64,000 bases of DNA from Sporosarcina cyprini (GCF_022048975.1 NZ_JAKMHX010000032.1:62001-126000), one strand, 5' to 3'; shown: positions 34,962 to 45,496, counted from the stretch's first letter. The notes: generated from the letters alone by a model not told the origin. Numbers and translations: made by a program.

Positions 34962-37900
34962 ATGTCTTTGCGATTTATTACAGGACGGGCGGGCACGGGG
35001 AAGACGACATTCATCGAGCGGGAGATTGCGTCCGCGCTGCAAGCGGATCCGCTTGGGCCGGCGATTGTCCTTCTAGTTCCGGATCAGATGTCGTATTCCA
35101 TGGAGCACAGTTTGTCGGTCAATTTCGGTCTTCGGGGTATCATCCGGGCGCAAGTATCGACGTTTAAACGGCTGGCTTGGCGAATTTTGCAGGAGACCGG
35201 AGGGATCACCCGGAAAGAGGTGGATGGTTTCGGGTACCGGATGCTCGTGCGGAGTGTGCTGGAGGAAAACCGCGACGATTTGAAATTGTTCCGGCAGGCC
35301 GCGAATAAAAAAGGGTTCGTGGAAAAAGTCGGTGATCTCATGAAGGAATTCAGCCGCTACTGTCTCGATCGACAATGTTTGACGGATCTTGGTACAAATC
35401 TCGAGATGACAGATGCACCAAGAACGCTGCAGGATAAAGTGCATGATTTGACGCTCCTTTTTACAAAGATTGAAGAACGACTCGGCACATCTTATGTGGA
35501 TAGCGAGGGGCATTTGGCGCTTCTGGCTTCGCAAATCAAACATTCTGATCTTCTTCAGGAAGCGGATATTTATATAGACGGGTTTGAAAGCTTCACAGCC
35601 CGTGAGTACGAGATTTTAACAGAGTTGATGAAACATGCAAAACGGGTAACCGTTGTCCTGCCAATGGAATCGGATTTGACCGGGCACGCTGATCATGAGC
35701 TGTTTTTCAATCCAGTACGAACTGCTCTCCGGCTGCGTGAGATTGCGAGAACCGAATCAGTCGAGATGGAAGAGACCATTCATTTGGATCAAGCCCTTCG
35801 TTATCATAATGAGGAGCTTCGTTTCTTTGAGTCGGCATTCGAACGGTATCCGATGCCATCTAGAGAATCGGAAGGAGCCATCACGCTGATTGAAGCCGCA
35901 GACCGTCGTGCGGAAGTGCATGCGGTCGCAAGGAAAATCAGGGAAATGGTCATGGCGGGTGAACGTTACAAAGAGATTTCCGTGTTGTACAGACAGCCCG
36001 AAGCATATGACGAATTGATCGAAACGATATTCGGGCAGTATGACATCCCAGTATTCATTAGCCGAAAAAAGCCGATGCTTCACCATCCGCTCATTGAATT
36101 TACGCGTTCCGTCCTGGAGGCGGTGCTCGCCAACTGGTCGTATGAGACCGTGTTCCGCGCCGTAAAGACGGATTTGTTTTTCCCACATGGAGAGGACAAG
36201 TTTTTATGGCGGGAACGGGCAGATCGGCTGGAAAATTATGTTTTGGCCAATGGCATCTATGGTCCTCGCTGGTTTGATGACACACGCTGGATTGTGAAAC
36301 GGTACCGGGGACTGGAGAAGTACACCCAAGTCCAAACCGACGAGGAGCTTGCCCAGCAGCATGAACTCCATGCAATGCGGGATCTAATCCGTGAGCCGCT
36401 TGCACAGTTCGAGGCACGGTTAAAGCGTGCAAGAAACGGCCGTGAAGTGGCGGAATCGCTCTTTTCCTTCATCGAAGGATTGCGAGTGTACGATAAAATC
36501 ATCGATCTTCGCATGGAAGAGGAACGCGCCGGCAGATTGCTTGGAGCGACGGAGCATGAGCAGGCATGGGATAGCTGGATCAATGTGCTTGATCAATTTG
36601 TCCTCATGTTCGGCGATCAGCAATTGGATCCGAAGGAAGCGGCCCGCATTCTCGATGAAGGTTTCGACACATTGGAGTTCACACGGATTCCGCCTTCACT
36701 CGATCAAGTGACCGTAACGACGATCGAGCTTGCCAGCTTGATGGAAATCGATGTTGGCTTTGTCATCGGGGTGAATGACGGCGTATTGCCACAGCGGATC
36801 GATGCGGAAGGACTTCTTTCCGATGCAGACCGCGAATGGTTCGCGAAAAATGGTTTGGAGCTTGCGCCGACTGCGAAGATGAAGCTGATGGACGAAGCGT
36901 ATATGGCGTACCGTGCGTTCACGGCTTCGAGGGAGCGTCTCTTCATTTCTTATCCGATTGCGGATGAAGAAGGAAAATCCTTGCTCCCGTCATTATACAT
37001 TCCGCGGATTGAGCAGCTGCTCCCCGGAATAGAAAAGAAGCTTGCCGTTACGGACCCGACGGAATTGCTGTCCGATATGGATCAAATGGAATACGTGAGC
37101 CATCCAAGGGCCGCATTGCCTTACTTGTCTATGAAATTAAAGGAAGCAGATCATTCAGGAAAGCTGGAGCCCGAGTGGCATGCCGTCCAATCGTATTACG
37201 ACGAAGATCCTCTTTGGTCTTCGGTACTTGAGGTGATCATGAAACCTCTAGACAATCAGAAGCGGGCTGACAGGCTGGCACCGGAGCTGACGGAAGGGCT
37301 GTATGGCCGGTCGTTCGTGTCCAGCGTCTCCCGCGTTGAATCGTATTACAGCTGTCCGTTCCAGCACTTTGCATCGTATGGCTTGGAGTTGCATGATCGG
37401 ATGGAATTCCAATTAGAGGCTCCTTCCATCGGTGATTTATTTCACGCGGCGTTGAAGTGGATTTCGGATGAGGTGATTCGGTCTGGACAATCTTGGACCG
37501 ACCTTTCCAGAGAACAATGCTGGCAATTGGCGAGAACGGCTATGGAGGAAATTACGCCGCGCTTTTTCAATCAAATCCTATTGTCCACGAGCCGTTATCA
37601 CTATATTAGGCGGAAGCTAACCCATATTTTGCAGAAGACGATTTTTGCCTTGACGAAGCAGGCGACGACTAGCTTATTCCGTCCTGTCGCAATCGAAGCG
37701 GCATTTGGACCGGGCGAGAAGCTGCCGCCACTTGAAATCCCGCTGCGGCGGGGCAATAAGATGAATTTAAGCGGGCGGATCGACAGGGTAGATGCGACTG
37801 AAATCGATGGCAAGAACTATGTGCGGGTCGTTGACTATAAGTCATCCGCGAAAAACTTGGATCTGACTGATGTCTACTATGGCCTATCCTTGCAGATGCT

Positions 37901-38453
37901 GACGTATTTGGATGTGGCGGTGGAGAATGCAGCTGAATGGATTGGTTTTCAAGCGGATCCAGCGGGCGTTCTTTATTTGCATATCCACAACCCGATGATT
38001 AAGACGGAGCTGGAGCTGACAGAGGATTTAATTGAACAGGAACTGTTGAAATCGTATAAGATGCGCGGTTATTTGCTGGAGGATCCTGACGTCGTGCGAG
38101 GGATGGATGCCTTGATCGGCAAGTCGTCCTCGATTGTACCTGCTGCGCTGAAGACGGATGGAAGTTTTACGAAGGCGTCAAAAGTGCTCGGTTCAGATGA
38201 TTTGAATGTTGTCCGGAACTATGTGCGTAAGCGTCATCAGATGGCGGGAGACGGCATGCTCGCCGGAGATACCCGAGTGTATCCTTACAAGCTGAAGGAC
38301 CGGATGCCATGCGAATATTGCTCCTATCGAGCCGTGTGCCAATTTGACACGACCGACCCGGATTCCATGTATCGAAACTATGAAAATCTAGATGCGGAGC
38401 AATCCCTTGAAAGAATGCGGAAGGAAGTGATGGATGATGAACATACCCGTTAA
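34962..38453 (+). CDS. addB: AddB, helicase-nuclease subunit B
   Basis: 1163 residues. AddB with AddA processes double-strand breaks and recognises Chi in Firmicutes. Walker A GRAGTGKTTF starts near residue 6. The C-terminal RecB-type nuclease has VVDYKSSAK, and the 4Fe-4S cluster cysteines are seen as YSCPF (about residue 800) and CEYCSYRAVC (near 1118-1127). Length is typical. GAGGAGGAG precedes the start. The gene overlaps addA by 20 bases. Confidence 0.97.
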   Translation: MSLRFITGRAGTGKTTFIEREIASALQADPLGPAIVLLVPDQMSYSMEHSLSVNFGLRGIIRAQVSTFKRLAWRILQETGGITRKEVDGFGYRMLVRSVLEENRDDLKLFRQAANKKGFVEKVGDLMKEFSRYCLDRQCLTDLGTNLEMTDAPRTLQDKVHDLTLLFTKIEERLGTSYVDSEGHLALLASQIKHSDLLQEADIYIDGFESFTAREYEILTELMKHAKRVTVVLPMESDLTGHADHELFFNPVRTALRLREIARTESVEMEETIHLDQALRYHNEELRFFESAFERYPMPSRESEGAITLIEAADRRAEVHAVARKIREMVMAGERYKEISVLYRQPEAYDELIETIFGQYDIPVFISRKKPMLHHPLIEFTRSVLEAVLANWSYETVFRAVKTDLFFPHGEDKFLWRERADRLENYVLANGIYGPRWFDDTRWIVKRYRGLEKYTQVQTDEELAQQHELHAMRDLIREPLAQFEARLKRARNGREVAESLFSFIEGLRVYDKIIDLRMEEERAGRLLGATEHEQAWDSWINVLDQFVLMFGDQQLDPKEAARILDEGFDTLEFTRIPPSLDQVTVTTIELASLMEIDVGFVIGVNDGVLPQRIDAEGLLSDADREWFAKNGLELAPTAKMKLMDEAYMAYRAFTASRERLFISYPIADEEGKSLLPSLYIPRIEQLLPGIEKKLAVTDPTELLSDMDQMEYVSHPRAALPYLSMKLKEADHSGKLEPEWHAVQSYYDEDPLWSSVLEVIMKPLDNQKRADRLAPELTEGLYGRSFVSSVSRVESYYSCPFQHFASYGLELHDRMEFQLEAPSIGDLFHAALKWISDEVIRSGQSWTDLSREQCWQLARTAMEEITPRFFNQILLSTSRYHYIRRKLTHILQKTIFALTKQATTSLFRPVAIEAAFGPGEKLPPLEIPLRRGNKMNLSGRIDRVDATEIDGKNYVRVVDYKSSAKNLDLTDVYYGLSLQMLTYLDVAVENAAEWIGFQADPAGVLYLHIHNPMIKTELELTEDLIEQELLKSYKMRGYLLEDPDVVRGMDALIGKSSSIVPAALKTDGSFTKASKVLGSDDLNVVRNYVRKRHQMAGDGMLAGDTRVYPYKLKDRMPCEYCSYRAVCQFDTTDPDSMYRNYENLDAEQSLERMRKEVMDDEHTR

Positions 38454-41400
38454 ACCGGATGATGTGACGTTTACAGATGATCAGTGGAAAGCGATCTGGG
38501 CGACCGGAAAGGATGTGCTTGTTTCAGCAGCGGCCGGTTCTGGGAAAACGAAGGTGCTCATTACCCGCATGATTGAAAAGGTGCTCAATCAGGAACATCC
38601 GATTGATGTCGATGAATTGCTTGTCGTGACATTCACGAATGCAGCGGCTGCGGAAATGAGGCACCGGATGGCGGAAGCGCTGGAGGAAGCAATACTCGAG
38701 CAGCCGGAGTCCATCCACTTGCGCCGGCAGCTCAGTTTGTTGAATAAAGCTCAGATTTCCACGCTCCATTCATTTTGCTTGAATGTCGTCCGCCAGTACG
38801 CCTACTTGCTCGACATCGACCCTGGCTTCCGGATCGCAGATAGCACAGAAGCGTCCCTGCTGCGTGATGACACGATCGGTGATGTCCTGGAGGATGCGTA
38901 CAAGGCCGAGAATCCGGAACCGATGTACCGGCTTGCTGATAGCTTTACGTCAGACCGGAATGACCAGTCCATCGAAACACTCATTGACCGGCTATACGAT
39001 TATTCACGCGTTCATCCTTCGCCAGAGCAGTGGCTCCGGATGATCCCGGCAGAATATGAAATTGATGAAAATGCGACGATTGATGAGCTTGGATTCATCG
39101 ATTCGTTGAAATTGTCCATCCGGCATTCACTCGAGGAAGCTGCTGCGTTAACAGAAGATATGCGGAGGATTGCGTTGATGCCGGAAGGTCCCGAACCATT
39201 AGCGGCAACTGCGGAAGCCGATTTACTGTGGATCCGGGAAGCGATTCGCCGAATTTCCGAAGAATCATGGGTGGATACGTATGAATTCTTTGCTTCGTTG
39301 ACCTGGGTGAAAGCCGGCACGATCCGGAAAAATACATGTGATGAGGAATTGGCAAAACGGGCGAAAGCGCTGAGGGACTCCGTAAAAAAATTGGTGACTG
39401 GTTTGAAAGAATCTTATTTCACAAGGACTCCTGCACGGTTGCTCGATGAAATGCGCCTCATGGCTCCGATGATGCATACGCTCATTGAGCTGGTCATCGA
39501 CTTTGGCGAACGCTACCATCGGGTGAAGATCGACCGGGGACTCGTCGATTTTTCTGACTTGGAACATTATGCGTTGCAAATCCTCTCCAAGGAGGAAAAC
39601 GGCAAGCTTGTCCCTTCTGATATCGCACTCGATTATTTAAACCGCTTTGCCGAAGTGCTTGTGGATGAATACCAGGATACGAACTTGCTCCAGGAGGCGA
39701 TCATCCAGCTCGTGAAACGCGGCGGTGAATCAGATGGGAACCTTTTTATGGTTGGCGACGTAAAACAGTCGATCTACCGTTTCCGTTTAGCCGAGCCAAA
39801 TCTGTTTCTCGGGAAATACAACCGGTTTACAACGACCGATGGCAATCAAGGGCTGAAAATCGACTTGAATGCGAATTTCCGGAGCCGGAAGGAAGTGCTG
39901 GATGCGACAAACTACATCTTCTCCCAAGTGATGGGCGAGCGTGTCGGGGAAATTGAATATGACGAAGCGGCTGCTTTAAAATACGGTGCGCGTTATCCCG
40001 ATAAGGAAATGCCTGCCCGCATTGCTTTGCTCTACGATGGTGAGGAAGAGGGCGAGGAGCAGGAAGCGACTGATCTGACAGGACAGAGCTTGAAAAGTTC
40101 CCAAGCCGAAGCACGCTATATGATCAAGCGAATTCAAGAGCTGATGGCGTCTGGTGCGGAAGTGACCGATGCGTTCAGCGAGAAACGCCGGCCGCTCGAG
40201 TATCGGGACATCGTCATTTTGATGCGGTCGATGACGTGGTCGGGAGAGATCGCGGAAGAATTCAAACTCGCTGGCATCCCGGTATATGCGGAATTATCGC
40301 AGGGTTATTTTGAGGCGATTGAAGTGATGATCATGCTCAATACGCTTCGGGTCGTCGACAATCCTTATCAGGATATCCCGCTTGCGTCTGTTCTTCGCGC
40401 GCCGTTCATCGGCATGACAGAGAGTGAATTGGCCCAAGTACGCCTAGCCCATAAAAAGGTGCCATTTTATGATGCGCTGCGGACCTTCATCGATCAAGGG
40501 GGAGCAGGAATAGCATCCGAGACTCAGCAAAAGCTGCAGCGGTTCTTCATCATGTACGAGGACTGGCGCAACCTGGCTCGACGAGGCTCCTTAGCTGATT
40601 TAATCTGGCAAGTCTATTCCGATACACATTATTATGAAATGGTCGGTGCCATGCCAAACGGCAAACAGCGCCAGGCGAACTTGCGTGCACTGCATGACCG
40701 CGCCATCGACTACGAGAAGACCTCCTTCCGGGGACTGTTCCGTTTTCTACGGTTCGTCGACCGGATGCAAAAGCGGGGTGATGATCTAGGCGCTGCCCGT
40801 TTTGTCAGCGAAACGGAAGATGTCGTGCGGATCATGACGATCCATGCTTCGAAGGGACTGGAGTTCCCGTATGTATTTCTGCCGGGAATGGGCCGTCAAT
40901 TTAATAAAATGGATTTCAATGAGCCTTATTTATTCGACCAGCACTTTGGTCTCGCTGTGAAAGCGATTGATCCGGAATTGCGGATCACATACACATCCTT
41001 GCCGTTCCTTGCGATGAAGGAGAAAAAGCAACTCGAGATGCGCGCAGAGGAAATGCGGATTTTGTATGTGGCGATGACCCGTGCAAAGGAGCATTTGGAA
41101 TTGATTGCTTCGATGAAGGATATGGAAAAATCAATCGGGCAGTGGCAGGACGCTCAAATGGTCCCGCCCGGCCAGATGTTGCCGGAATATGTGCGCTCTC
41201 GTGCGAACGGTTATTTGGACTGGATCGGACCTGCCATTGCAAGGCACCGTGACTTTGAGAAGATGGGGGTCTCGTATGGTGGCCAACTTATCGAGGATTC
41301 ATCCGTCTGGGACATCAATGCGCTGCCCATATCATCTTTGTTGAATGTCCAGCAGGAGCCTGGGGAGAGTCTGCTAGAACCTGAGATTTCGGAGTTACAG

Positions 41401-42150
41401 GAGATAGCTTCGGACGAATTGCTAGTACAGGAAGTGAAACGGCGGTTTGATTTCAGTTATCCGCATATGGCTTCTGTGAAAAAACGGTCGAAGCAGACGG
41501 TCAGCGAGTTGAAGCGTCTGTCGCTGTTAAATAATGAACCGGATTTTGATGATCCGTTTGCAACAAGAGACGATGAACTGACGACGCCTTATTTGCATGA
41601 CCGACCTGCTTTCATGCAGTCCCGCACATTATCCGCTGCTGAAATCGGAACCGCAATGCATACGATCATGCAGCATATCGAGTTAGGCAAAAATCATTCG
41701 GTAGCAGACGTGGAACGGCTTGTGACAGAGCTCGCGGAGCGTCAGCTGCTCACGTCAGAAGAGGCGAATGCGGTGGATGTGCGGAATGTAACCCGCTTTT
41801 TCGAAACGCCGCTAGCAGACCGCTTGCGGAAGGCGAAACGGGTTCTGAAGGAATTGCCTTTTACGTATGCACACGATGGCGATGACGGTGACCATCAAAT
41901 ATTGCAAGGGATCGCCGATTGTCTTTTTGAGGAGCCGGATGGCTGGGTGCTGCTTGATTACAAGACCGATCGGACGCGGGGCCGGTACTCGGATGTGGAG
42001 CTTTCTGAGGAAATGCAAAGACGGTACGGCATCCAAGTGAGCCTGTATAAGAAGGCCATCGAAGAGATTACTAAAATTAAGATTAAAGAAATGCTCCTCT
42101 ATTTATTTGATAGCGAGAGGACATTGCGTGTTCAGGAGGAATCAGTTTGA
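38434..42150 (+). CDS. addA: AddA, helicase-nuclease subunit A
   Basis: 1238 residues. A UvrD-type helicase with Walker A SAAAGSGKT near residue 31, VDEYQDTN near 409, TIHASKGLEFPYVF near 799 and AMTRAKEHLELI near 875, followed by the RecB-family nuclease motif LLDYKTDR near 1170. It is the 3'-5' translocating motor and nuclease for repair and recombination. It has two adjacent ATG codons; GAAGGAAG upstream. The stop overlaps the TTG start of the DUF418 gene. Confidence 0.98.
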   Translation: MMNIPVKPDDVTFTDDQWKAIWATGKDVLVSAAAGSGKTKVLITRMIEKVLNQEHPIDVDELLVVTFTNAAAAEMRHRMAEALEEAILEQPESIHLRRQLSLLNKAQISTLHSFCLNVVRQYAYLLDIDPGFRIADSTEASLLRDDTIGDVLEDAYKAENPEPMYRLADSFTSDRNDQSIETLIDRLYDYSRVHPSPEQWLRMIPAEYEIDENATIDELGFIDSLKLSIRHSLEEAAALTEDMRRIALMPEGPEPLAATAEADLLWIREAIRRISEESWVDTYEFFASLTWVKAGTIRKNTCDEELAKRAKALRDSVKKLVTGLKESYFTRTPARLLDEMRLMAPMMHTLIELVIDFGERYHRVKIDRGLVDFSDLEHYALQILSKEENGKLVPSDIALDYLNRFAEVLVDEYQDTNLLQEAIIQLVKRGGESDGNLFMVGDVKQSIYRFRLAEPNLFLGKYNRFTTTDGNQGLKIDLNANFRSRKEVLDATNYIFSQVMGERVGEIEYDEAAALKYGARYPDKEMPARIALLYDGEEEGEEQEATDLTGQSLKSSQAEARYMIKRIQELMASGAEVTDAFSEKRRPLEYRDIVILMRSMTWSGEIAEEFKLAGIPVYAELSQGYFEAIEVMIMLNTLRVVDNPYQDIPLASVLRAPFIGMTESELAQVRLAHKKVPFYDALRTFIDQGGAGIASETQQKLQRFFIMYEDWRNLARRGSLADLIWQVYSDTHYYEMVGAMPNGKQRQANLRALHDRAIDYEKTSFRGLFRFLRFVDRMQKRGDDLGAARFVSETEDVVRIMTIHASKGLEFPYVFLPGMGRQFNKMDFNEPYLFDQHFGLAVKAIDPELRITYTSLPFLAMKEKKQLEMRAEEMRILYVAMTRAKEHLELIASMKDMEKSIGQWQDAQMVPPGQMLPEYVRSRANGYLDWIGPAIARHRDFEKMGVSYGGQLIEDSSVWDINALPISSLLNVQQEPGESLLEPEISELQEIASDELLVQEVKRRFDFSYPHMASVKKRSKQTVSELKRLSLLNNEPDFDDPFATRDDELTTPYLHDRPAFMQSRTLSAAEIGTAMHTIMQHIELGKNHSVADVERLVTELAERQLLTSEEANAVDVRNVTRFFETPLADRLRKAKRVLKELPFTYAHDGDDGDHQILQGIADCLFEEPDGWVLLDYKTDRTRGRYSDVELSEEMQRRYGIQVSLYKKAIEEITKIKIKEMLLYLFDSERTLRVQEESV

Positions 42151-43337
42151 ATTTGACACCAACGCTCAACAACCGGATTGAATCACTGGATATGTTGAGA
42201 GGTTTTGCATTGCTCGGCATCTTTATTGCCAATATGCTGACATTCCATTCCCCTTATTTTTATTTGGAGCCTCACTCTTGGTTCAGCACACCGGGCGATG
42301 CAGAAACGTTTAAAATCATTAATATTTTTGTAGAAGCAAGTTTTTATCCGATTTTCGCGATGATGTTCGGCTACGGCATGAATTTGCAATATGAGAAGGC
42401 ACAAGCTGCCGGAAAGCCCTATGCGCCGGTCATGGCGAAACGGCTCGGCATCTTGCTGCTGTTCGGCCTGCTTCATGCGTTATTCATCTGGTCCGGTGAT
42501 ATTTTATTCACCTATGCATTGATGGGTTTCATCATGATTGCAGCGGTGCGTATTCCAAAACGCTGGCTCGTTCGGATTGCGGCAGTCGTTTATCTGATCC
42601 CGGCAATCCTCCTGATAGGCGGGCTTTATTTACTTAACAAGCTTAACCCCGACCAGGTGATGAGCGATTATGTGGACATTCAGCAAATTGAGTTGGCTAT
42701 CACGGCTTATGGCCACGGCACATACTGGGAAGCGTTTGCGTTCCGGGCGGTAGAATGGGCGACATTCGGATTAACGAGTGTGTTTCTTGCCCCGGTTATG
42801 ATTTTGCCGCTCATCATGTTCGGAGCTTACCTGTCCAAAGTGAAATTGTTTGAACGCGCTGCAGAATTAAAAGGGCGCATTGCGATTGTGACAGTGATTG
42901 CACTTGTCGGTGGCATTGTCATTAAATCAATTCCATACATCGACAAACCCACGGTTCATTATGACATGCTTCAGAAATTGATTGGCGGTCCTATGCTCGC
43001 GATCGGCTATGGGGGGATCATCCTTCTCTTCTGCCAAGCGCCGCTGTTCCGGACTATTTTCCGTCCAATTTCAAAGGCAGGCAGAATGTCGCTCACAACC
43101 TATCTGACTCAATCCATTATCGCTACATTGCTATTCAATAGTTATGGGTTTGGATTGTACGGAAAAGTCGACTTGGCGACAGGTACGTGGATGGCGATCG
43201 GGATTTTTGTCATTCAAGTGATCTTTGCGGAGTTGTGGTTCATGAAATTCCGGATGGGTCCGTTCGAATGGATTTGGAGAAAAGGGACGTACGGAAAAAA
43301 CTTGCCGAAAAAAGAAGGAAATGTGCAAGCATTGTAG
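42147..43337 (+). CDS. DUF418 (YeiB-like) membrane protein
   Basis: 396 residues, about ten hydrophobic segments. NRIESLDMLRGFALLGIFIANM at the start is the DUF418/acyltransferase-3-related hallmark, and the C-terminal DUF418 domain holds GRMSLTTYLTQSI. The biochemical role is unknown. The TTG start 42147 overlaps the addA stop and is preceded by CAGGAGGA, so it is cotranslated with addA. Confidence 0.85.
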   Translation: MNLTPTLNNRIESLDMLRGFALLGIFIANMLTFHSPYFYLEPHSWFSTPGDAETFKIINIFVEASFYPIFAMMFGYGMNLQYEKAQAAGKPYAPVMAKRLGILLLFGLLHALFIWSGDILFTYALMGFIMIAAVRIPKRWLVRIAAVVYLIPAILLIGGLYLLNKLNPDQVMSDYVDIQQIELAITAYGHGTYWEAFAFRAVEWATFGLTSVFLAPVMILPLIMFGAYLSKVKLFERAAELKGRIAIVTVIALVGGIVIKSIPYIDKPTVHYDMLQKLIGGPMLAIGYGGIILLFCQAPLFRTIFRPISKAGRMSLTTYLTQSIIATLLFNSYGFGLYGKVDLATGTWMAIGIFVIQVIFAELWFMKFRMGPFEWIWRKGTYGKNLPKKEGNVQAL

Positions 43338-43349
43338 AAATGAATCTAA

Positions 43350-43381
43350 GAGATTGTCAGGAAGTGAGAACAATCTTTTAT
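43350..43381 (+). terminator. possible terminator after the DUF418 gene
   Basis: AGATTGT / ACAATCT stem with a 12-base loop and TTTTATTT tail. Confidence 0.6.
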
Positions 43382-43427
43382 TTGCGGAAAATAGTTTTGA
43401 CATAGGACGGAAGGATGGGCATACACA

Positions 43428-44327
43428 ATGAAATTGTTATCGTTCCAACATGATGGAAAAGTTAAGTTTGGTCCGAAAGTGAAGAAGGAAGAAGCAGTTT
43501 GGGATGTCTTGGAAATCGCCGAGTCATATGGGGAAACCGACTTTCCAAAGACGATTATCGATGGGATTGCGCTCGGCTTGGACTTCGTCGAAAAGGTCCG
43601 CAAACTGGTTGAGCAGGCAGGGAAAGATGAATCGCCAGAACGATTCAAACATGCCTTTACAGCAATCGAATGGCTGTCTCCAATTCCACGTACGCCGAAA
43701 AACGTACTATGTGTAGGGAAAAACTATGCAGATCACGTGGCAGAAATGGGCACGGACGCACCGCCAGAAAAATTAATGATTTTCACTAAATCGCCAACTT
43801 CAATTGCGGCGGACGAACAAGACTTGCCAATCCATGACGACGTGACAGACCAGCTAGATTATGAAGGTGAATTGGCAATCGTGATCGGCAAAAAGGGACG
43901 AAATATTCAAAAGCAGCTCGCTTATGATTACGTCTTCGGCTATACGATTGCGAACGATATCACGGCGCGTGATATCCAAACCGCCCACAAACAGTTCTTC
44001 CTTGGCAAAAGCTTGGATGGCTCATGCCCGATGGGACCGTATATTGTGACGAAAGATGAAATACCGAACGCCCAGCACTTAACAGTCGCGACAAAAGTGA
44101 ACGACGAAGTGCGCCAGAACGGCAACACATCCGACATGATCTTCAAAATCGATGAACTCATTTCGGAAATCTCCAAGTATGTCACGCTCGAGCCGGGTGA
44201 TGTCATCCTGACAGGAACACCTGCGGGAGTCGGCAAAGGGATGAATCCGCCGGCATTCTTAAAACGCGGTGATGTCGTGAAAATCTCCATCGAAGGCATC
44301 GGAACTCTCGTCAACCGGTTCGTCTAA
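43428..44327 (+). CDS. yisK: YisK-like fumarylacetoacetate hydrolase family protein
   Basis: 299 residues of the FAH/FAHD1 fold. VGKNYADHVAEMG near residue 97 and the metal-binding set LDYEGELAIVIG with TANDITARD and GPYIVT are conserved; the C-terminus has GDVILTGTPAGVG. FAHD1-type members are oxaloacetate decarboxylases or acylpyruvases; B. subtilis YisK is of this type and is connected with Mbl and the elongasome. The following gene is yisL, as in B. subtilis. Confidence 0.88.
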   Translation: MKLLSFQHDGKVKFGPKVKKEEAVWDVLEIAESYGETDFPKTIIDGIALGLDFVEKVRKLVEQAGKDESPERFKHAFTAIEWLSPIPRTPKNVLCVGKNYADHVAEMGTDAPPEKLMIFTKSPTSIAADEQDLPIHDDVTDQLDYEGELAIVIGKKGRNIQKQLAYDYVFGYTIANDITARDIQTAHKQFFLGKSLDGSCPMGPYIVTKDEIPNAQHLTVATKVNDEVRQNGNTSDMIFKIDELISEISKYVTLEPGDVILTGTPAGVGKGMNPPAFLKRGDVVKISIEGIGTLVNRFV

Positions 44328-44401
44328 GTCCATTTTCTATCACGAATTGCTCCATCTATGATAGGATAATTGGAGATTGACTATAGTTGAGGTGAATTAA
44401 T

Positions 44402-44776
44402 TTGGATTTTTTATCAAACACAACCCATTTTCATATTTTCACGTGGGTAGTCGGCATTATTGTCTTCCTAGTGGCGGCAGTGCTGGCGAATGGTACAAAG
44501 GGTAAGAAAATTGCCCATATGATTGCAAGATTGTTTTACGTGCTTATTTTATTCTCAGGCGTCATGTTGTTCACGAAATCAATGAACTACGGAATGGGTG
44601 CCCAATACGGCATTAAGTTCCTTCTCGGACTTCTGACAATCGGCATGATGGAAATGGTCTTAGTTCGTTCGGAAAAAGGCAAGAGCGTTACACTCTTCTG
44701 GGTACTGTTCTTCGTCTTCCTATTTGCCACTATGTTCTTGGGCTTCAAATTGCCAATGGGCTGGGAACTTTTCTAA
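44402..44776 (+). CDS. yisL: YisL family protein (DUF1516)
   Basis: 124 residues, four hydrophobic segments, TTG start 44402 with GAGGTG upstream. Matches the DUF1516/YisL family in size and in FHIFTWVVGIIVF and KFLLGLLTIGMMEM. No function is known. Lies 74 bases after yisK, the same order as in B. subtilis. Confidence 0.85.
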   Translation: MDFLSNTTHFHIFTWVVGIIVFLVAAVLANGTKGKKIAHMIARLFYVLILFSGVMLFTKSMNYGMGAQYGIKFLLGLLTIGMMEMVLVRSEKGKSVTLFWVLFFVFLFATMFLGFKLPMGWELF

Positions 44777-44822
44777 GAACATCAAAGTCTGCTTAACATG
44801 AAACGGGAAAGAGGGGACCAGG

Positions 44823-44942
44823 ATGGCCATCGGATCAGGAATGCTATTCTTCGCTGTCATCCTTTTGCTCATGGCCCTCTTCGCCATATCAGTCGTCATC
44901 ACCTACAGACGGCGGCGCGACTCGCAATTTGATGATGAATAA
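44823..44942 (+). CDS. 39-residue single-span membrane peptide
   Basis: A short gene: MAIGSGMLFFAVILL, a hydrophobic helix to about residue 27, then TYRRRRDSQFDDE. One membrane span with a positive cytoplasmic flank fits an N-out/C-in peptide. AAAGAGGGG lies 9 bases before ATG 44823, and a strong terminator follows 19 bases after the stop, which supports expression as the last gene of the yisL unit. No family recognised. Confidence 0.65.
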   Translation: MAIGSGMLFFAVILLLMALFAISVVITYRRRRDSQFDDE

Positions 44943-44958
44943 CGGATAACCGTGCTAG

Positions 44959-44993
44959 GAAAACCGGAAATCAATTTGATTTCCGGTTTTTTT
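44959..44993 (+). terminator. terminator of the yisL unit
   Basis: A 12-bp stem (AAACCGGAAATC / GATTTCCGGTTT), 5-base loop and TTTTTTT. Confidence 0.92.
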
Positions 44994-45039
44994 ATGTTGA
45001 TTTATGGGGAGGGGGATGTGATGAGGAGAGTCTGCTGAA

Positions 45040-45323
45040 AGATACGAGCGGTTCGCGGGAAGATACGAGTGCTTATCGGGATATACGAGCGGTTCGCGGG
45101 AAGATACGATCACTCATTTCGATATACGAGCGGTTGGCGGGAGGATACGATCACTTCCGCTATACGAGCGGTTCGTGGGAGGATACGAGCACTTATCAAG
45201 ATATACGAGCGGTTGGCGAGAAGATACGAGCACTCATTTCGATATACGAGTGGTTCGCAGGAAGATACGAGCACTCATTTCGATATACGAGCGGTTCGCA
45301 GGAGGATACGAGCAGTCGCTGAC
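45040..45323. repeat. 20-21 bp tandem array, family A (copy 2)
   Basis: Fourteen units alternating strictly between TATACGAGCGGTTCGCGGGA types and AGATACGAGCACTCATTTCG types, so the true period is about 41 bp. The same TACGAGCGGT core occurs at 6827 and 56130. It lies between the yisL-unit terminator and the amylase-like gene. Frames inside it lack ribosome binding sites. Confidence 0.9.
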
Positions 45324-45496
45324 AACAGACCATCATTCCTTAAGAAAACAAACAAGCATCCCGCAAAATAATCTTCATTTTTCACAATTTAGCCCCATTT
45401 CTAGTTGGAATTTTCGATATTCATTTCAAAGGATGGCGGGCGGTTGGACGGTTTGGTAAAATGGCGAGAGACAGCTCGTGTTGAGGAGGCTTTTTT

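Noticed and set aside
45069..45459. Overlapping frames rich in RYTSG and IRAL repeats
   Set aside because: All three frames of a 41-bp repeat stay open; none has a ribosome binding site.
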